Below are positions 11,233-22,056 of a stretch of 64,000 bases of DNA, piece by piece. Source of the DNA: Triangularia verruculosa. Taxonomy: Eukaryota > Ascomycota > Sordariomycetes > Sordariales > Podosporaceae. Location of the stretch: the NCBI GenBank assembly GCA_033296885.1, contig MU863931.1, positions 124,001 through 188,000 of the forward strand, in the 5' to 3' direction. The translations under genes were made by a program, and so were the position numbers. The notes beneath the pieces are model-generated. The model made no database searches, was not told the DNA's origin, and saw only the letters and a program-made list of their open reading frames with translations. How positions within the stretch are numbered: position 1 is the first letter of the stretch; each line of letters opens with the position of its first letter.

Positions 11233-12915
11233 TCAAGTTCCGCCGTTTGACGACCACATGTCGTCGGCAGCCGTTCCAAATTCATCAGCTGGTCCCGATG
11301 CCCGAGACGTCCCTGAAGCCCCAGGTTTCCATGTGCTCTGGTCTTCCGTGCTGCCAGACAGCGTCTCGACTTCAAACTGGCCCGTGGCAGAGTACCGCTG
11401 GCTCATCTTGACATTGGTCAGAGGCGACTGTCTGTGCACAACTTCCGACTTGATCTCCTCGGACGACTGCGCCGGGATGTAGTCCTGCCAATCGAGCCCG
11501 CACTCCTTTTCGGGCGCACCGTTGAACCGAGTGAGAAATGTCTGCAGGTCCTTGTCCGTCTCGGACCCCTTGACATGCGCAAATCTTATCATCGGCATCT
11601 TTCCTCCCTCGGCCGGGGTGAACAAGGCCTTCCAGCACTGGAATAACCCATACAGCAAACTGTTGGTCTCCTGCATCTCGCGGAAGATGTGTACACGGCT
11701 CACAAACGGCTTTGAATGATCGGGCGTGGTGGTTCCGGAGATGGACGGGGTGGGGCTGGCTAGACTCGACGTAGTATTGGAGGCCGAACCTGTGGCAGGA
11801 GCCGGCGAGTTGGAAAGGAAGCCATTTTGCTGAAGCAGACTCATGACGCTGATCAGATTTTGGTTGCCATTGGGCCCTTGGAGATTCTGGTTGGTGGCCC
11901 ACAAGGGAAGCGCATTGTTGGCAGGGTTGGGGTTGGTGTTGGTGTTGAGGTTGGGGTTCGGGTTGCCGTGTATCATTGTATCGTGGCTCCATGGCTGGTA
12001 CTTTTGGCGCTCCAAACAAGAGGCAGCAAACGCGGCCATCTCTTCGTCAGTCCAAAAGCGAATCAAGTTGTAGGGCACCTCAGAGGCCTGCGCCCACCGC
12101 TGGTTCTCCCTGTGGGCCACATCCTTGAGGATACGAGCCAAAAAGCTGCTGGCCGACAGGTTAGGATACCGGCTCGGGTTGGAGAGGCTCGGGGGCAAGA
12201 AGTGCTCCATGCTGATGGGAAGAAGAATCACGACCTCCTTGGCGGTTTTCAGCAGGTTCTGGCCCATGTCCAAGTCTCCAAACATTGACTGACTAAATAA
12301 TGACCAGAGGACTGTGGATGGGACCATGACCTTTTGAACTCCGTGCACAAACGCCTGAGCCTCGAGCGTGGTGAGACGCAGCACCTTGGAGGCAAGGCCG
12401 GTAAAGAGGAGGTAGTCGCGATCGATATGAACATGGTTGTGGAGGGGGTTCTTGAGGCGATCCGTCTCTCCTTTCTCCTGGCCGCGAACAGCAGCTGGAG
12501 CATGCAAAGACCTCGGGGGTAATCGACGAGTGGGCGATTGAGCGACAATGCGCAGGTCAGAAAACCGAAGTTCCTCGGCGGTTTCCGAGTAGAAGCGGTG
12601 ATTGTCCTCATGAGGTTCGCACTTGGCCAAGCACTTGAGAGCGACTTCGCGACTCTTGACGCAGGTCTGAGCCAGAACACGAGCCACATGGATTTCTCGA
12701 GCTGGCGGAAGAAATGTGGAGACAGAGATGATGCGAGGGACGTCGTTGAGCTCGGATTCCAACGCCATTTCCCAGATCATGACTTGCAGCTCGTCGGGCA
12801 GGTCTGGAAATCGAGTGAAACGCCAAGCCGGCACCCTGGGGACTGTGTCGTCCATGAAGAGGCGGAGATACTTGTAGGAACCATTCTGTCCACCGGGTAG
12901 TTTTTGGTCGTCCAT
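11233..12915 (-). CDS. 2EXR-domain (F-box-like) hypothetical protein
   Basis: A single-exon frame of 560 residues starts at ATG 12915. Residues ~33-110 carry the fungal 2EXR signature, with RFTRFPDLPDELQVMIWEM followed by PRIISV and a CVKSREVALK-like helix. The middle (about 300-380) is low complexity, with an Asn/Pro run (NPNPNLNTNTNPNPANN). The rest is disordered, with Ser/Thr-rich segments. 2EXR proteins are abundant in Leotiomycetes and Sordariomycetes and have no firmly assigned role; the helix pair resembles an F-box. The Asn/Pro stretch is encoded by GGTTGG-type repeats on the plus strand and may vary in length. Confidence 0.8.
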   Translation of the reverse strand: MDDQKLPGGQNGSYKYLRLFMDDTVPRVPAWRFTRFPDLPDELQVMIWEMALESELNDVPRIISVSTFLPPAREIHVARVLAQTCVKSREVALKCLAKCEPHEDNHRFYSETAEELRFSDLRIVAQSPTRRLPPRSLHAPAAVRGQEKGETDRLKNPLHNHVHIDRDYLLFTGLASKVLRLTTLEAQAFVHGVQKVMVPSTVLWSLFSQSMFGDLDMGQNLLKTAKEVVILLPISMEHFLPPSLSNPSRYPNLSASSFLARILKDVAHRENQRWAQASEVPYNLIRFWTDEEMAAFAASCLERQKYQPWSHDTMIHGNPNPNLNTNTNPNPANNALPLWATNQNLQGPNGNQNLISVMSLLQQNGFLSNSPAPATGSASNTTSSLASPTPSISGTTTPDHSKPFVSRVHIFREMQETNSLLYGLFQCWKALFTPAEGGKMPMIRFAHVKGSETDKDLQTFLTRFNGAPEKECGLDWQDYIPAQSSEEIKSEVVHRQSPLTNVKMSQRYSATGQFEVETLSGSTEDQSTWKPGASGTSRASGPADEFGTAADDMWSSNGGT

Positions 12916-14162
12916 GATTCCTGCTGGTATGCCACTCTCTGTGTGATATGGTGGGAATGGGTTAGATGAGATTTGGGATCGACCTTGTTTGTTTTGGTTT
13001 GATTTTTTCGCCCGGTTGACTGTGGTGAAAGCGACGATGCCGAGCTAAAAAAAAAAAGCAGATCTGAGATGGCAATAGAAGGTGACGCAATGCCAAAACG
13101 GCGGCCCACTGCAGAATTGAAGTGAGAGAGAGAGCAAGAGACAGGCCGTTCGGAGCAAAGCGAATAGAGCAGGTGGATGGGACTGTTTGCTCTCGAATTG
13201 AAGTCGTCGCAGTCCCTTCTCCCTCTGCTTCTCATTTGCCGAATTCTCGCCGAACTAGTGAAGTGTTGATGGTCGCTCAAGCCGGGCCAGCCTGTCCCGT
13301 GATTGCGTCAAAAAGCTTGGCGGTCGGCCCGAAATCTGCGGAGAGCAATGGGGAAGGGACCCGCGGGTGCTCCGCTCTGCGCCGGTTGCAATGGTGTATG
13401 GGCGCCGACATGTTCCCCGGGCCTGAAGCAACGACGACGACAACAACAAACAAGAAGTTTTGGGAGGACGGGATGTCGGAGACGAGAGCCGAATTCAGAG
13501 CCGAGAGAAGGCGACTTTCTTTGGTGGGTTCTTCAGCTGCCAAACCACGTGAATGTGAACCGTGCACCACCGCAAAGCGCAAAGCGCCAAGACCCCCATC
13601 GAAGTTTCATAGGGCTGCCGAAGCCTCCACTGGAGAGAAGGCTTGCTTCTTGGCAGCTTTCTTCCTTTCTCTCTACAATGTTTTTACATTCGAGATGCCT
13701 GCGGTTTGATCTTCTTGATCTGTTTACCGTCTTGTTACATACTGACCGAAGAATGAAAGAATCGATCATTCACGTCATTGACTTCGAGCCTGCCCTCTTC
13801 CAGCCGCAGCCCTGCACTCTGTTTCACAAGCATCAATTGGCTCCTCGACAGCAAAGGGGAGCTCAGCCCCGCTCCAAGCCCCAGGCAAAATCGGATTTGG
13901 AGCGGCACAGCGCCAGACGCAGCCCATTCAACGCCTACAACCTCGAATTTGCGCTCTCAACTGTCGCACCAAACTGCTGCCCTGCATGAGCTCCCAAATT
14001 AAGCATACTCTCTACCGCCCAAAACCAGACATCGCCTACTGTGGCGTTTGGGGGTCACCATGATAAGCTCCCAGTGCCCCGGGCCTCATGTGTGCTCATG
14101 TCTGGCCTTTTCCTATTCAACTGACAAGCCATCAGAAGAGGTGACTTCACACTAACACCGGG
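12916..14162. other. divergent intergenic region (1.2 kb)
   Basis: Contains upstream regions of the 2EXR gene (minus) and the membrane protein gene (plus). Open frames across 13122-13709 and 13303-13989 are long, but overlap in several frames and have no family motifs. I treat them as chance or UTR sequence. Short A, GAGA and ACA tracts are present near 13050, 13120 and 13440. Confidence 0.5.
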
Positions 14163-16003
14163 ATGGAGGATCCTACTCTCTACAATCCGAATAACATCAC
14201 TCAGCTATCCAATCTCACCACGTCCTATCTTGCCGACATACTGCTGAACAAAGGCAACAATGCAACCCGAAACGGCTTTGGCTGCGGCCCCGCCTCCCTG
14301 ATCCTTCCGCTCGCCAATATATCCATGCTGATACTGGATATTGAGGACAACTCTGATGAACACAACACCAACCTCACAGTAAGTGTGGACCCTACGCAGC
14401 TCAACCCCGGCATTTCCCACCTCAGAGATATGGCTCGGGGGCTGTTTCCATATCCTCTCAATGAGTCAGGAGTCGGAGACATTGTCAACTGGTGGGCCGA
14501 CAACACCGAGAACCATCCTGTCGAGACAACACAGTTCCTGAGCGCCGTGGTGAACATGTGTGGCGGAGAGTACTGCCGCTCCGGCCAGATTACGGTGGGC
14601 AACCCAGACATTGTAGGAATAGGGGTAGGTTTCCTCCTCATCGTCTCCGTGGCCGAGCAGATCCATTGACGTCATGACAGATGATAGTTGCCATAGCAGT
14701 GCTCCTCTGCCTCACCATCGCCTTCTCCCTCCTATCCTTTGGTCCACTGGTCGACATTGTCGCCCGCGCCCCTTATACCTCCCGCAAGAAGCGCTTCTCC
14801 CTCCGCGTCTCGTGTATCGGCACTGTTGACGAACTCTTCTCCGCCGTCTTCGTTTTCGCTCTCGCCGTCATGGTGTCCACTCTTGTCTTCCGCTACAAGA
14901 CCGACACCCGCTTCGATGCGCTCATGGCCAACGCGCTAAGCCAACTCTGCAGCACCACTGTCGTCATGCTCGCCGCCGTGTATTGGTGCCACAATAAGCA
15001 ACGACCTCATGCAACTGGGTCGGTGCTTCTGATGGCCATTCTGACCATCGCCTTGTACACCACCCACGCCGGTGTTGCGAACATGAGGGCAAGTGCTGCC
15101 GAGATGGCTTGTGGGATTGGTAAAGGGAGAGTGAGCCTTGTCAGAGGCGACCCCTTTGACATGAAGAAGTTCAACTTTATTCCGGTGGGCTTTGGGAGTT
15201 GGTTTTTGGCGCTGATCGGTGCAGTCTTTCATCACCCATGGCTGAACAAGTACAGACCAACAAAGAACAAGAAGAAGATATGGAGAGTCCTGTGGAAAAC
15301 GGCTGAGAGTTTCCCGTCCGTGTTTGGACTCATTGGACTGGCCGTGTACATGGCATATTTCTTCAACACATGGCAGATGATGAAGGGGAGCTATGGGAAA
15401 ACGTTCAGCCAGAATGTCAGGGAATGGGGGTTTGGTCAGTATCTGGCTGTGTTCACCTGGCTTCCACCGCTGCTGACGTTTAGCCACTTGTATATTTCGG
15501 GAATGGAAAAGGCCATTGAGCGGAGGCTACCGCATGGCTGGATCGTGGTTCAAACCCCCGGCGAGGTTGACTATCGCGGCGATGGCGGAGGGGATGATCA
15601 AGGGGAAAGCACATTGGCGGGAAGTCGCAGCTCCCGGAGTAGAGTGAGGGAGGTGGACAGTTTGGCCATGTCTCAAGCTCACGAGTTGGGGAACCTGTTG
15701 CAGACATCGCCAAAGGCCACCAAGGCAACGACGCAAGAAACGGTCTACCCTATCCCAAGCCCAATGCCGGGAGCAATGACGAGTCCGGTCTATTATTTTC
15801 CAGATCACCCGAGTCAACCCCCGACGCCGTACACTCAAGGAGGCGTACATGATACACGGCATACGCGAGAAGGACAAAGATTTACACCAAGAGCCCACAA
15901 CAATGGCGGGGGCAATGGGTTTAATGTCTCCCACGTGGAAGAAAACACGGGGTACCCGCCCACCCCGATCAATGCGCCAGGCCACCATGGGCCACAGCGC
16001 TAA
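14163..16003 (+). CDS. multi-pass membrane protein, fungal-specific, unknown function
   Basis: Exons 14163-14624 and 14681-16003 join in phase 0 (GTAGGT donor, GACAG acceptor) to give 594 residues. The first exon encodes an extracytoplasmic-like N-terminal region of about 150 residues with many N-glycosylation sequons (NIT, NLT, NAT, NLTV) and four cysteines (CGP, MCGGEYC). Exon 2 begins directly with a membrane helix (IVAIAVLLCLTIAFSLLSFG). Further hydrophobic segments lie at about residues 210-235, 245-265, 280-300, 325-345, 375-395 and 425-445. The C-terminal ~150 residues are disordered and probably cytoplasmic, with Pro/Ser/Thr-rich stretches. The arrangement resembles a family common in Sordariomycetes but not characterised. 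A receptor-like topology is possible, but that is inference only. Confidence 0.78.
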
Positions 16004-16172
16004 TGTACGACAACGAGTGTGTGATATTTTCAGAGATTTTCAGGTATACCCGGCTGCGAAGGATCAGGAGTTTGGAAAGAAACGGCATATAACATTGGAC
16101 TTTTTAGATACCTAACGGAAATACTTTACAATCAAAATCCACCACAAAGCCCCTACCTATCCAACAACCGCA

Positions 16173-17534
16173 CTATTCACCTAGTATTCTGTCATCATGT
16201 TGCCAGTAATCATGTCCAATGTGCTGCCCATCCAGCACTTTCTTGAAAATCTCAAAATTTCTCTGCCCAGCCACCACCTCAGGCTTGTCCCACACGGCAA
16301 ACACCACATCCGTCCACCAGTTCACAGAGAACTCATCCTCCCTCAGCACCTCCAACCAGCAAGCGGCCACATCCTCAGGCGGGTTCCTATCGGAGTTACC
16401 GCAGCCCTGCGCTCCAAGAATAAGCCTCGGGTGCCTGTACGTGGCAGCAATCCTCAGGGCAAGCCTCATGGTCGACTTTGTCTTGTCCCTATCAGGATCC
16501 CAAAAGAACACCTCCTTTGGCCGCCTCTGCGGCCCGATTCCACCAACAAGAACCTCATACCTTCTAATCTTGGGTTTATGCAGCGACGTGACCGAGATAC
16601 ACGACACAACAGGAAGCGTATGCGGCTTGTCCAGATCCAAAAACGAAGTGATCTTCTCCCTCTCGCCCCTCACGCACAGCACGTACGGGCTGTACAGCGC
16701 CGCATTCCACGTAATCGGGTACGCTCCGTTCTCTAGGCTCATGGTCAACGACGTCCGGTAGCACAGGCTCTCCGACTGCGAGTAGTCCCCCACCTTCCAC
16801 CCGTCCCCCGCCCGGTGCGCGTCGGAGAAATTGAGGATCAGCGGGTTCCAGTTGATTTCCACGCCCTCGCTCCCTCTCACAGGCTGGGGCTTGACGGGCA
16901 GGCTCAGTGCCGCGTCCAGGGTGTCCATGTTCACCACCCTGATCTTCAAATCCGTTATCCTCGTAGGCGGGGACGATGGGTTGAGCCGATGAGTATTGTG
17001 ATACTCCACTCTCTCGCACTCCTTCGCCGCTGCAGTCGTTCCTAGTCTGGCCAGAATATCCGGCAGCACCCTCCTCGTCTCCTGGCCGATGTTCCTCAAA
17101 TGCGCCCGGAGGATGGGGTCCATATGCGGTTCCAACCCCGGCACAGGGCCAAGATCACCCGGGTATCCCTCCTCGGGCGCAGAGTAATCCCTCATGGTCT
17201 GGGCGTACGTGGGAGGCGGGACGGGCTGGAGGTGCCCGGGGAGGAGCTTGGTGTAGATGTCCTCCGACGTCTTGCTGATGGCATACTTCCTGTACCTCGT
17301 GATGGGCATCGGCCGGGGTCCCACCACCGGGGCCTGCGGGCGGTTCCATCTTCCAGGGGGATTGTACTCGTACTCGGGCCGGGCGTTGCCAAACTTCCGG
17401 CGGCGGACGAGGCCCGGGTTGAGGGCTGGGTCAGGGGGGACCGGCCTGTTGATGTCGTACTTCTTCAGGCTGCTTCCTCCCTCTCTCCACTTCTTGAGGG
17501 GGGAGTATTTCTTCCAGGGGAATTCCCAAGGCAT
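16173..17534 (-). CDS. PARG-like macrodomain protein (TIGR02452/microbial PARG family)
   Basis: A single-exon frame of 453 residues. I chose ATG 17534 (MPWEFPWKKYSPLKKW) because the longer frame begins with TTG. The C-terminal ~270 residues match the microbial-type poly(ADP-ribose) glycohydrolase fold: a helical N-terminal part (QETRRVLPDILARLG), the ADP-ribose-binding stretch LNFSDAHRAGDGWKVGDYSQ followed by SESLCYRTSL, a YSPYVLCVRG strand and the closing LILGAQGCGNSD...PPEDVAACW. In active bacterial enzymes the signature reads GGG...QEE. Here it is GDG (243-245) and Q-S-E (253-255), so the second, catalytic glutamate is kept but its neighbour is serine. The N-terminal ~170 residues are Pro/Arg-rich and probably disordered. 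It could hydrolyse or only bind ADP-ribose. Confidence 0.85.
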   Translation of the reverse strand: MPWEFPWKKYSPLKKWREGGSSLKKYDINRPVPPDPALNPGLVRRRKFGNARPEYEYNPPGRWNRPQAPVVGPRPMPITRYRKYAISKTSEDIYTKLLPGHLQPVPPPTYAQTMRDYSAPEEGYPGDLGPVPGLEPHMDPILRAHLRNIGQETRRVLPDILARLGTTAAAKECERVEYHNTHRLNPSSPPTRITDLKIRVVNMDTLDAALSLPVKPQPVRGSEGVEINWNPLILNFSDAHRAGDGWKVGDYSQSESLCYRTSLTMSLENGAYPITWNAALYSPYVLCVRGEREKITSFLDLDKPHTLPVVSCISVTSLHKPKIRRYEVLVGGIGPQRRPKEVFFWDPDRDKTKSTMRLALRIAATYRHPRLILGAQGCGNSDRNPPEDVAACWLEVLREDEFSVNWWTDVVFAVWDKPEVVAGQRNFEIFKKVLDGQHIGHDYWQHDDRILGE

Positions 17535-18096
17535 TCTGAGCGAGAAAAGACGGGAACAGAGAGTCTTAGTGTGTTGATTAAAAAGCTGAGTTTTACCCAA
17601 CAACCGCCAGAAGAACTTCTTTTCTGCAACTTTATAAAGTCAATATGTGTGAAAGAAAGCATTAGGTCTTCGGGCGAGGAGGGGATTTTCAATGTGTCGA
17701 GGTGGAGGGCACAAAGACTCGCGTTGTGGTGAAAGAAGACATCACAAAGACACAATGACTCGGCGGGTTGTCTAGACTTTCTACTTAGACTTCAAACCTC
17801 ACCAAGTCCCAAGACAATGCTGTCCACGCTGGGAGCACAACTGGATTGGGGATACGGGTGAGAGGTGTGCATTGTCATTTTTCTGTGGAAACCTTTGTTC
17901 AACCAGCGGTGGTCTAACAACCAGGTAGCCATCAATAGCAACAGTTTACCTAATCAGTCATTTTCTGCCACAACATAATTCACCATGGAAAAGCCAAAGG
18001 CACTCTAAACTCAATTTATTCAGTTCCAGACCGCGAGATCAACTCTTACTACCTCCCATCAAATCCCCCCAAGATGTTGCCAACAACAACCCCCAA
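17535..18096. other. intergenic region upstream of the PARG-like gene
   Basis: Promoter region of the PARG-like gene and 3' flank of the small secreted protein gene; no further gene is seen. Confidence 0.5.
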
Positions 18097-18833
18097 TCAG
18101 CAGTTATCATTGTCGTACCGGACAATGACATTCCACTTGTCCTTGTAAAACGCCTGCCCCTTGACATACGAAGCCTCTACATTGCAGTTCTTGTTGATGT
18201 ACGCCGCACCATCCGCAATTTGCGACCACTGCAGCTCCTTCGACACATCGTTCTATCCCCAAATTTGTTAGAAACTCGCCCAAAATCACCCAAGAAATCT
18301 CAACTCACATCATTGCACCACCAAATAGCCGACTGCCACGAGCAGCTAACCCGACCACACTCCCCCGGCCCAGGACCATTCTTGGCCGTGCCAGTCAACT
18401 CACGCAGATACTCGACGCCCCAGCTGATGGAAAGCACACCGGCGTACTTCCACTGCTTGGGCTTACAGTCGGTGTGGTCATCGGGGTCCCCGGAGGCGGC
18501 AAGGCCGAGAGAAGGGTCGGAGGAGGGATCCTGGAGCTTGGACTGGAAGGTGGAGTTCCATCCGGGGTAGCTGGCCTCCATCTGGGCAATGGCCTCCTGG
18601 ATGGTACCGGTCACGGTGACGTTGCCGGCGGAGGGGTCGTCGAGCTTGACGGGAAGGTCCCAGGAGATGGGGACGATGGCGTACTTCGAGACGTCGGGGA
18701 CGTCGTCGAGGCCGGCGGGGGCGGCGTTGACGACCTGTAGATGGGTTAATAATCGGTGGATCAGGGGGTTGGCGGGAGATCATACGCTGAAGAGAGCCAG
18801 GGCGCTGGCGGCGATGGTGTGGAGGGATAGCAT
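18097..18833 (-). CDS. small secreted protein with six cysteines
   Basis: Three exons on the minus strand (18833-18786, 18734-18309, 18252-18097) give 209 residues. Splice sites are GTATGA/CTACAG and GTGAGT/GATAG, both phase 0. The product starts with a classic signal peptide (MLSLHTIAASALALFS, cleavage likely near VNA-AP). The mature part has N-glycosylation sequons (NVT, NST) and six cysteines (DCKPK, ECGRVSCSW, WWCND, NCNVE and the last residue). The RVSCSWQSAIWWCND block and the late VKGQAFYKDKWNVIVRYD block recur in uncharacterised secreted proteins of plant-associated and saprobic ascomycetes. Three disulfides are likely. An effector or wall-associated role is possible, but the sequence alone does not show it. 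Confidence 0.82.
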
Positions 18834-19539
18834 TGTGTTGATTGGACGTTTGGGTTGCAGGCTGGTGTTGATGGTGTTGGTTGATGATGGTCGAAAGGAG
18901 AGACTGCTTGTGAGGGGGGGAAAGTTGAGTATATATACGCTTGAGACGGGCTTGCACAGGAGGGCACGAGCACCCTCGGGCGACCGCATATCTCCACCAA
19001 CGTTAGCGGACACGGAAAGTCAAGACGGGACTGTTGCTCTTGCCTTTCAGACGATGCCATCGGCGGAGTCCTTGTGACACTGATCCCGTGTCCTGGAAGC
19101 AGATACCCGGCTCCAGCGCGGCGGATATCTTCCAGGAGCTCTTCATGTCGGTCCAGTAACACAAATTCTGGGCTGCGCAACCCTGTCTACAAAGAACCGA
19201 CAGCGTTCTTAACAACAGGCCGTGGCAGGAGCATTTGGACTGGTCCTGAACTTGAGCCCTCAGCTGAGTGGACGAACCGCTTCGTAGGTAGGTACAGAAG
19301 CCGCAGCGGAGATAAGAGCAGCGCTCTTGCTTTCTCGCTTGGTTATGCCATGGTCAGCTGTCTGGAAATGCGTCATCGACTCTTTTGAGGGCAAGAGCAG
19401 TTGCTATTTACCTCGAAAGAGAATCCGCATCATGATTTAAAAGAAGATGAGGGCAGTTAACACAACATTACTGATAAAATCTCTATGAACCTTCTATAAA
19501 CCATCTACCTATCAACGAAAAGCCACGCCAGCATCGTCC
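18834..19539. other. intergenic region upstream of secreted protein gene
   Basis: Includes a TATATATA-containing stretch at about 18930, roughly 100 bp upstream of the ATG at 18833, which is a candidate TATA element. No gene is recognised. Confidence 0.45.
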
Positions 19540-20565
19540 TCACAAAATGGCCTTCACACTCTCCACAAAATCGACAACCGTCTTTTCCCACGGCGTATAC
19601 CCCTCCCCAGTAACCCTAACCACCTTGCTCCCATCCAAAAACCTTTCCTTTGGATATCCATACCCCTCTTCATACCCCTTACCCGGCTCACCTCGTTCAA
19701 TCACCTCATTTCTCTCAGGGTACCTCTCCCGCAAGATATCCGCCACCGCCTGCGCAGGAACATGATACCCACTCAGCAAAAACCTCTCTCCATCCACCTT
19801 GTCCGGGTTCTCCGCCCCGAATAGAATCACCCGCGCCACGTCCCTCACATCCACATACGAGCTTGCACCCGGGATCCCTGCCTTTGCCAGTTCAACCCCA
19901 GAATAAACATCACTAATCAGCTTCGTCGTCCCATGAATCTTCTCCTTTGACTCTGGCACAACCACCGGGGGTCCAGCAACAAACACGGGATTAACCGCCG
20001 CGATTTTGAACCCCGGCTTCTGTTCATCCCTGAACTTCCAAACAGCCCTCTCCGCAGCAGTCTTGCTCGCAAAGTAAATGACATGCCCCGGTGTCTTATC
20101 CCCAAGCTCCCTCACCACCCGCTCGGCAGAATCATTCCAATCGGTCTCATCAAACCTCTCCTTTTTGACCTCTGAATCAGTAATTGCAGCGACGGAGCTC
20201 ATGAAAATAAAGGATTGCACCGACGGTTCGGTGATGGCTGACTCGAGGACCCTCAGCGCGCCTTCAACTGCTGCTTTGAGTACTGGTTCAGGATCAGTGA
20301 AGGAGAGGGAGACGGGGGAGGCGAGGTGGGCGATGGTGGTGACGCCTTTGACTGCCTTGTCGAAGGCGCCGGGGGAGGTGATGTCGGGGACTTCGACGAT
20401 TTCGAGGTTGGAGATGAGATCGGCTGGGATGGCGGCGAGGAGTGGTGCGGTGGAAGAAAGGGAGCGGGCGGTGCCGCGGACGAGGTAGCCGGCTTGGAGG
20501 AAGGTGAGGGCGGTGCGGGCGGCGATGTAGCCGTTGATGCCGGTGATGAGGGCGATTTTGGACAT
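19540..20565 (-). CDS. NAD(P)-dependent aldehyde/ketone reductase (GRE2/DFR-like extended SDR)
   Basis: A single-exon frame of 341 residues. ATG 20565 (MSKIALITGINGYIA) is chosen because the upstream extension begins at TTG and lacks family sequence. The Rossmann glycine motif is GINGYIA, where the last canonical Gly is Ala. Other landmarks are the TTIAHLASPV strand, SFIFMSSVAAI, and the catalytic Tyr164-x-x-x-Lys168 (YFASK). The sequence fits fungal reductases related to yeast Gre2/Ari1 and plant dihydroflavonol reductases, which reduce aldehydes and ketones in the cytosol with NADPH. No biosynthetic cluster partners lie next to it. The substrate cannot be assigned. Confidence 0.9.
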   Translation of the reverse strand: MSKIALITGINGYIAARTALTFLQAGYLVRGTARSLSSTAPLLAAIPADLISNLEIVEVPDITSPGAFDKAVKGVTTIAHLASPVSLSFTDPEPVLKAAVEGALRVLESAITEPSVQSFIFMSSVAAITDSEVKKERFDETDWNDSAERVVRELGDKTPGHVIYFASKTAAERAVWKFRDEQKPGFKIAAVNPVFVAGPPVVVPESKEKIHGTTKLISDVYSGVELAKAGIPGASSYVDVRDVARVILFGAENPDKVDGERFLLSGYHVPAQAVADILRERYPERNEVIERGEPGKGYEEGYGYPKERFLDGSKVVRVTGEGYTPWEKTVVDFVESVKAIL

Positions 20566-21172
20566 GGTGACGGGTATGGTGTTGAATATCAAGGTATGTA
20601 TTTTCTTAGAATATTGTTGTGGTTGAGTTTTCTTTGATGTCTCAATTTGAAGTTTTTCTGACCAGACAACGATGCTCAACTGTTAAATACATTTTCTTCA
20701 ACACCAGATGCGGTGCGCTTAATCAGTCGGAACCAAAGTATCACCATTTCAAATCTCCACGCCTTACAAATCCATCGCCCCAGCTTTCGATGGACATCCC
20801 CTTCCCGAATGCATCCCGTCGGAGTTCACGATGCTACTGCTGGGAATGCTTGGCCGGGATTCTACCGCCGTCGGGATTGGGCGCTGTGTGATTAGTGAAC
20901 AAAGAAGGAAACAGGCTGTTCACTAATCTTTGTGCTCTTAATAAGCGACCACTCCATTACCTTCACAATGCCTCGGCTGGCAGTGGGGTTTGTTGCACAA
21001 CCATTGGATCAACAGCAACCAAGACCACTTCTGCCCACCTAAACCTGAGAATTTATTGCAGACTGAGTGGATCCGAGGTAATCGCTTATTTTCTTCCATT
21101 CAAGTGTGACTTTACGATACTAAGGTATGACCTATCCTATGTGCTCAAACTAATTCCGTTTACAACAAGTCT
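20566..21172. other. intergenic region, no gene recognised
   Basis: Upstream region of the reductase and 3' flank of the first alpha/beta hydrolase. Short open frames only. Confidence 0.5.
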
Positions 21173-22056
21173 CTACGCCCGCCCCTTGGACGCTCGCCTA
21201 ATAGCCCTCCATACCGGGTTGAATCTCGGATCCGTCTTACCGGTAAACTTGCACATGGCCGAGTGGTCGCCGCCCAGCATCATCACCTCCTCGTGCGGCA
21301 GACCCATGACAGCCGAAAGCTTGTCGACGACCAGACTCCCCAGGACCCGATGGGCATGCTCCTCGTAGAAGCTGACAATGGCATAGTCTTTTCCGAGCGA
21401 CTGGAAGTCTTGGGAGATCCTGAGCAGCGCATCAGAGTTGCTCTGGAGGGCCTCGACGAAAGCGGACTCGGGCCGGTTGGTCATGGTGGACGTGACGGCC
21501 GTCAGCATGCCGAGCCACTTTGCCTTGTCGGAGCCGCGGTGCGGGGTGCCGAAGAAGACGATGCCCTTGGTGGAGGTGGAGATGTCGCGGAAGGCGGGGT
21601 CTTGTTTTGCGAGGCGGAGGGCCTGCTTGATGATGATGCCGCCCAGGCTGTGGCCGAGGAAGACGATGGGGCGGCGCTCGGCCTCGTCGTCTTCGCGCTG
21701 ATCGCGGAGGAGTTGGATGAGCTTCCGGGCGTTTTCGCGGACGCTGTGGGCTGACCTGCCGAAGACGCCCGAGTCATACTGAAGTGTCATGACGCGGGCG
21801 TCGGGGAGCTTGGTGGGAAGGAGGTCCTTGAGCCATGTCGTTGACTTGCCGATCTTGGGGTTGTAGGTCCAGGTTCTGATGGCATCCCCACCGAGACCGT
21901 GAACGGCGACGATGCTGATGGTGGGCTGTGGGTTAGCAAAGAGATCGAGGACCTTTTGGCGGCGCCGAGAGGTGTGACTTACTCGAGGGTAGCCCCTGGG
22001 GGTTCCTCGGCTGGTGAGAAGAGGATTTGCAAGTCGCCGGCCGCGTCAGAGTCCAT
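21173..22056 (-). CDS. stand-alone alpha/beta hydrolase of the SesB/DUF676-like NLR-head type
   Basis: Two exons (22056-21983, 21914-21173) give 271 residues. The intron uses GTAAGT, a GCTAAC branch and the ATCAG acceptor; that acceptor restores GATLDIVAVHGLGGD, the usual first strand of this family. Other landmarks are AIRTWT, LPDARVMTLQYDS, the nucleophile elbow FLGHSLGGIIIKQAL, GIVFFGTPHRGSD, IVSFYEE and the late catalytic His in LGGDHSAMCKF. In fungi this lipase-like fold heads NACHT/NB-ARC proteins and also exists alone. Here it has no NTPase partner domain. It stands divergently from a second hydrolase gene at 23.3 kb and near the large NLR at 25-30.6 kb. Substrate (lipid, ester) is unknown. 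Confidence 0.88.

Noticed and set aside
13122..13989. Long overlapping open frames (195 and 228 codons) upstream of the membrane-protein gene
   Set aside because: They overlap in different frames, have no motifs or splice signals, and contain promoter-like low-complexity DNA.
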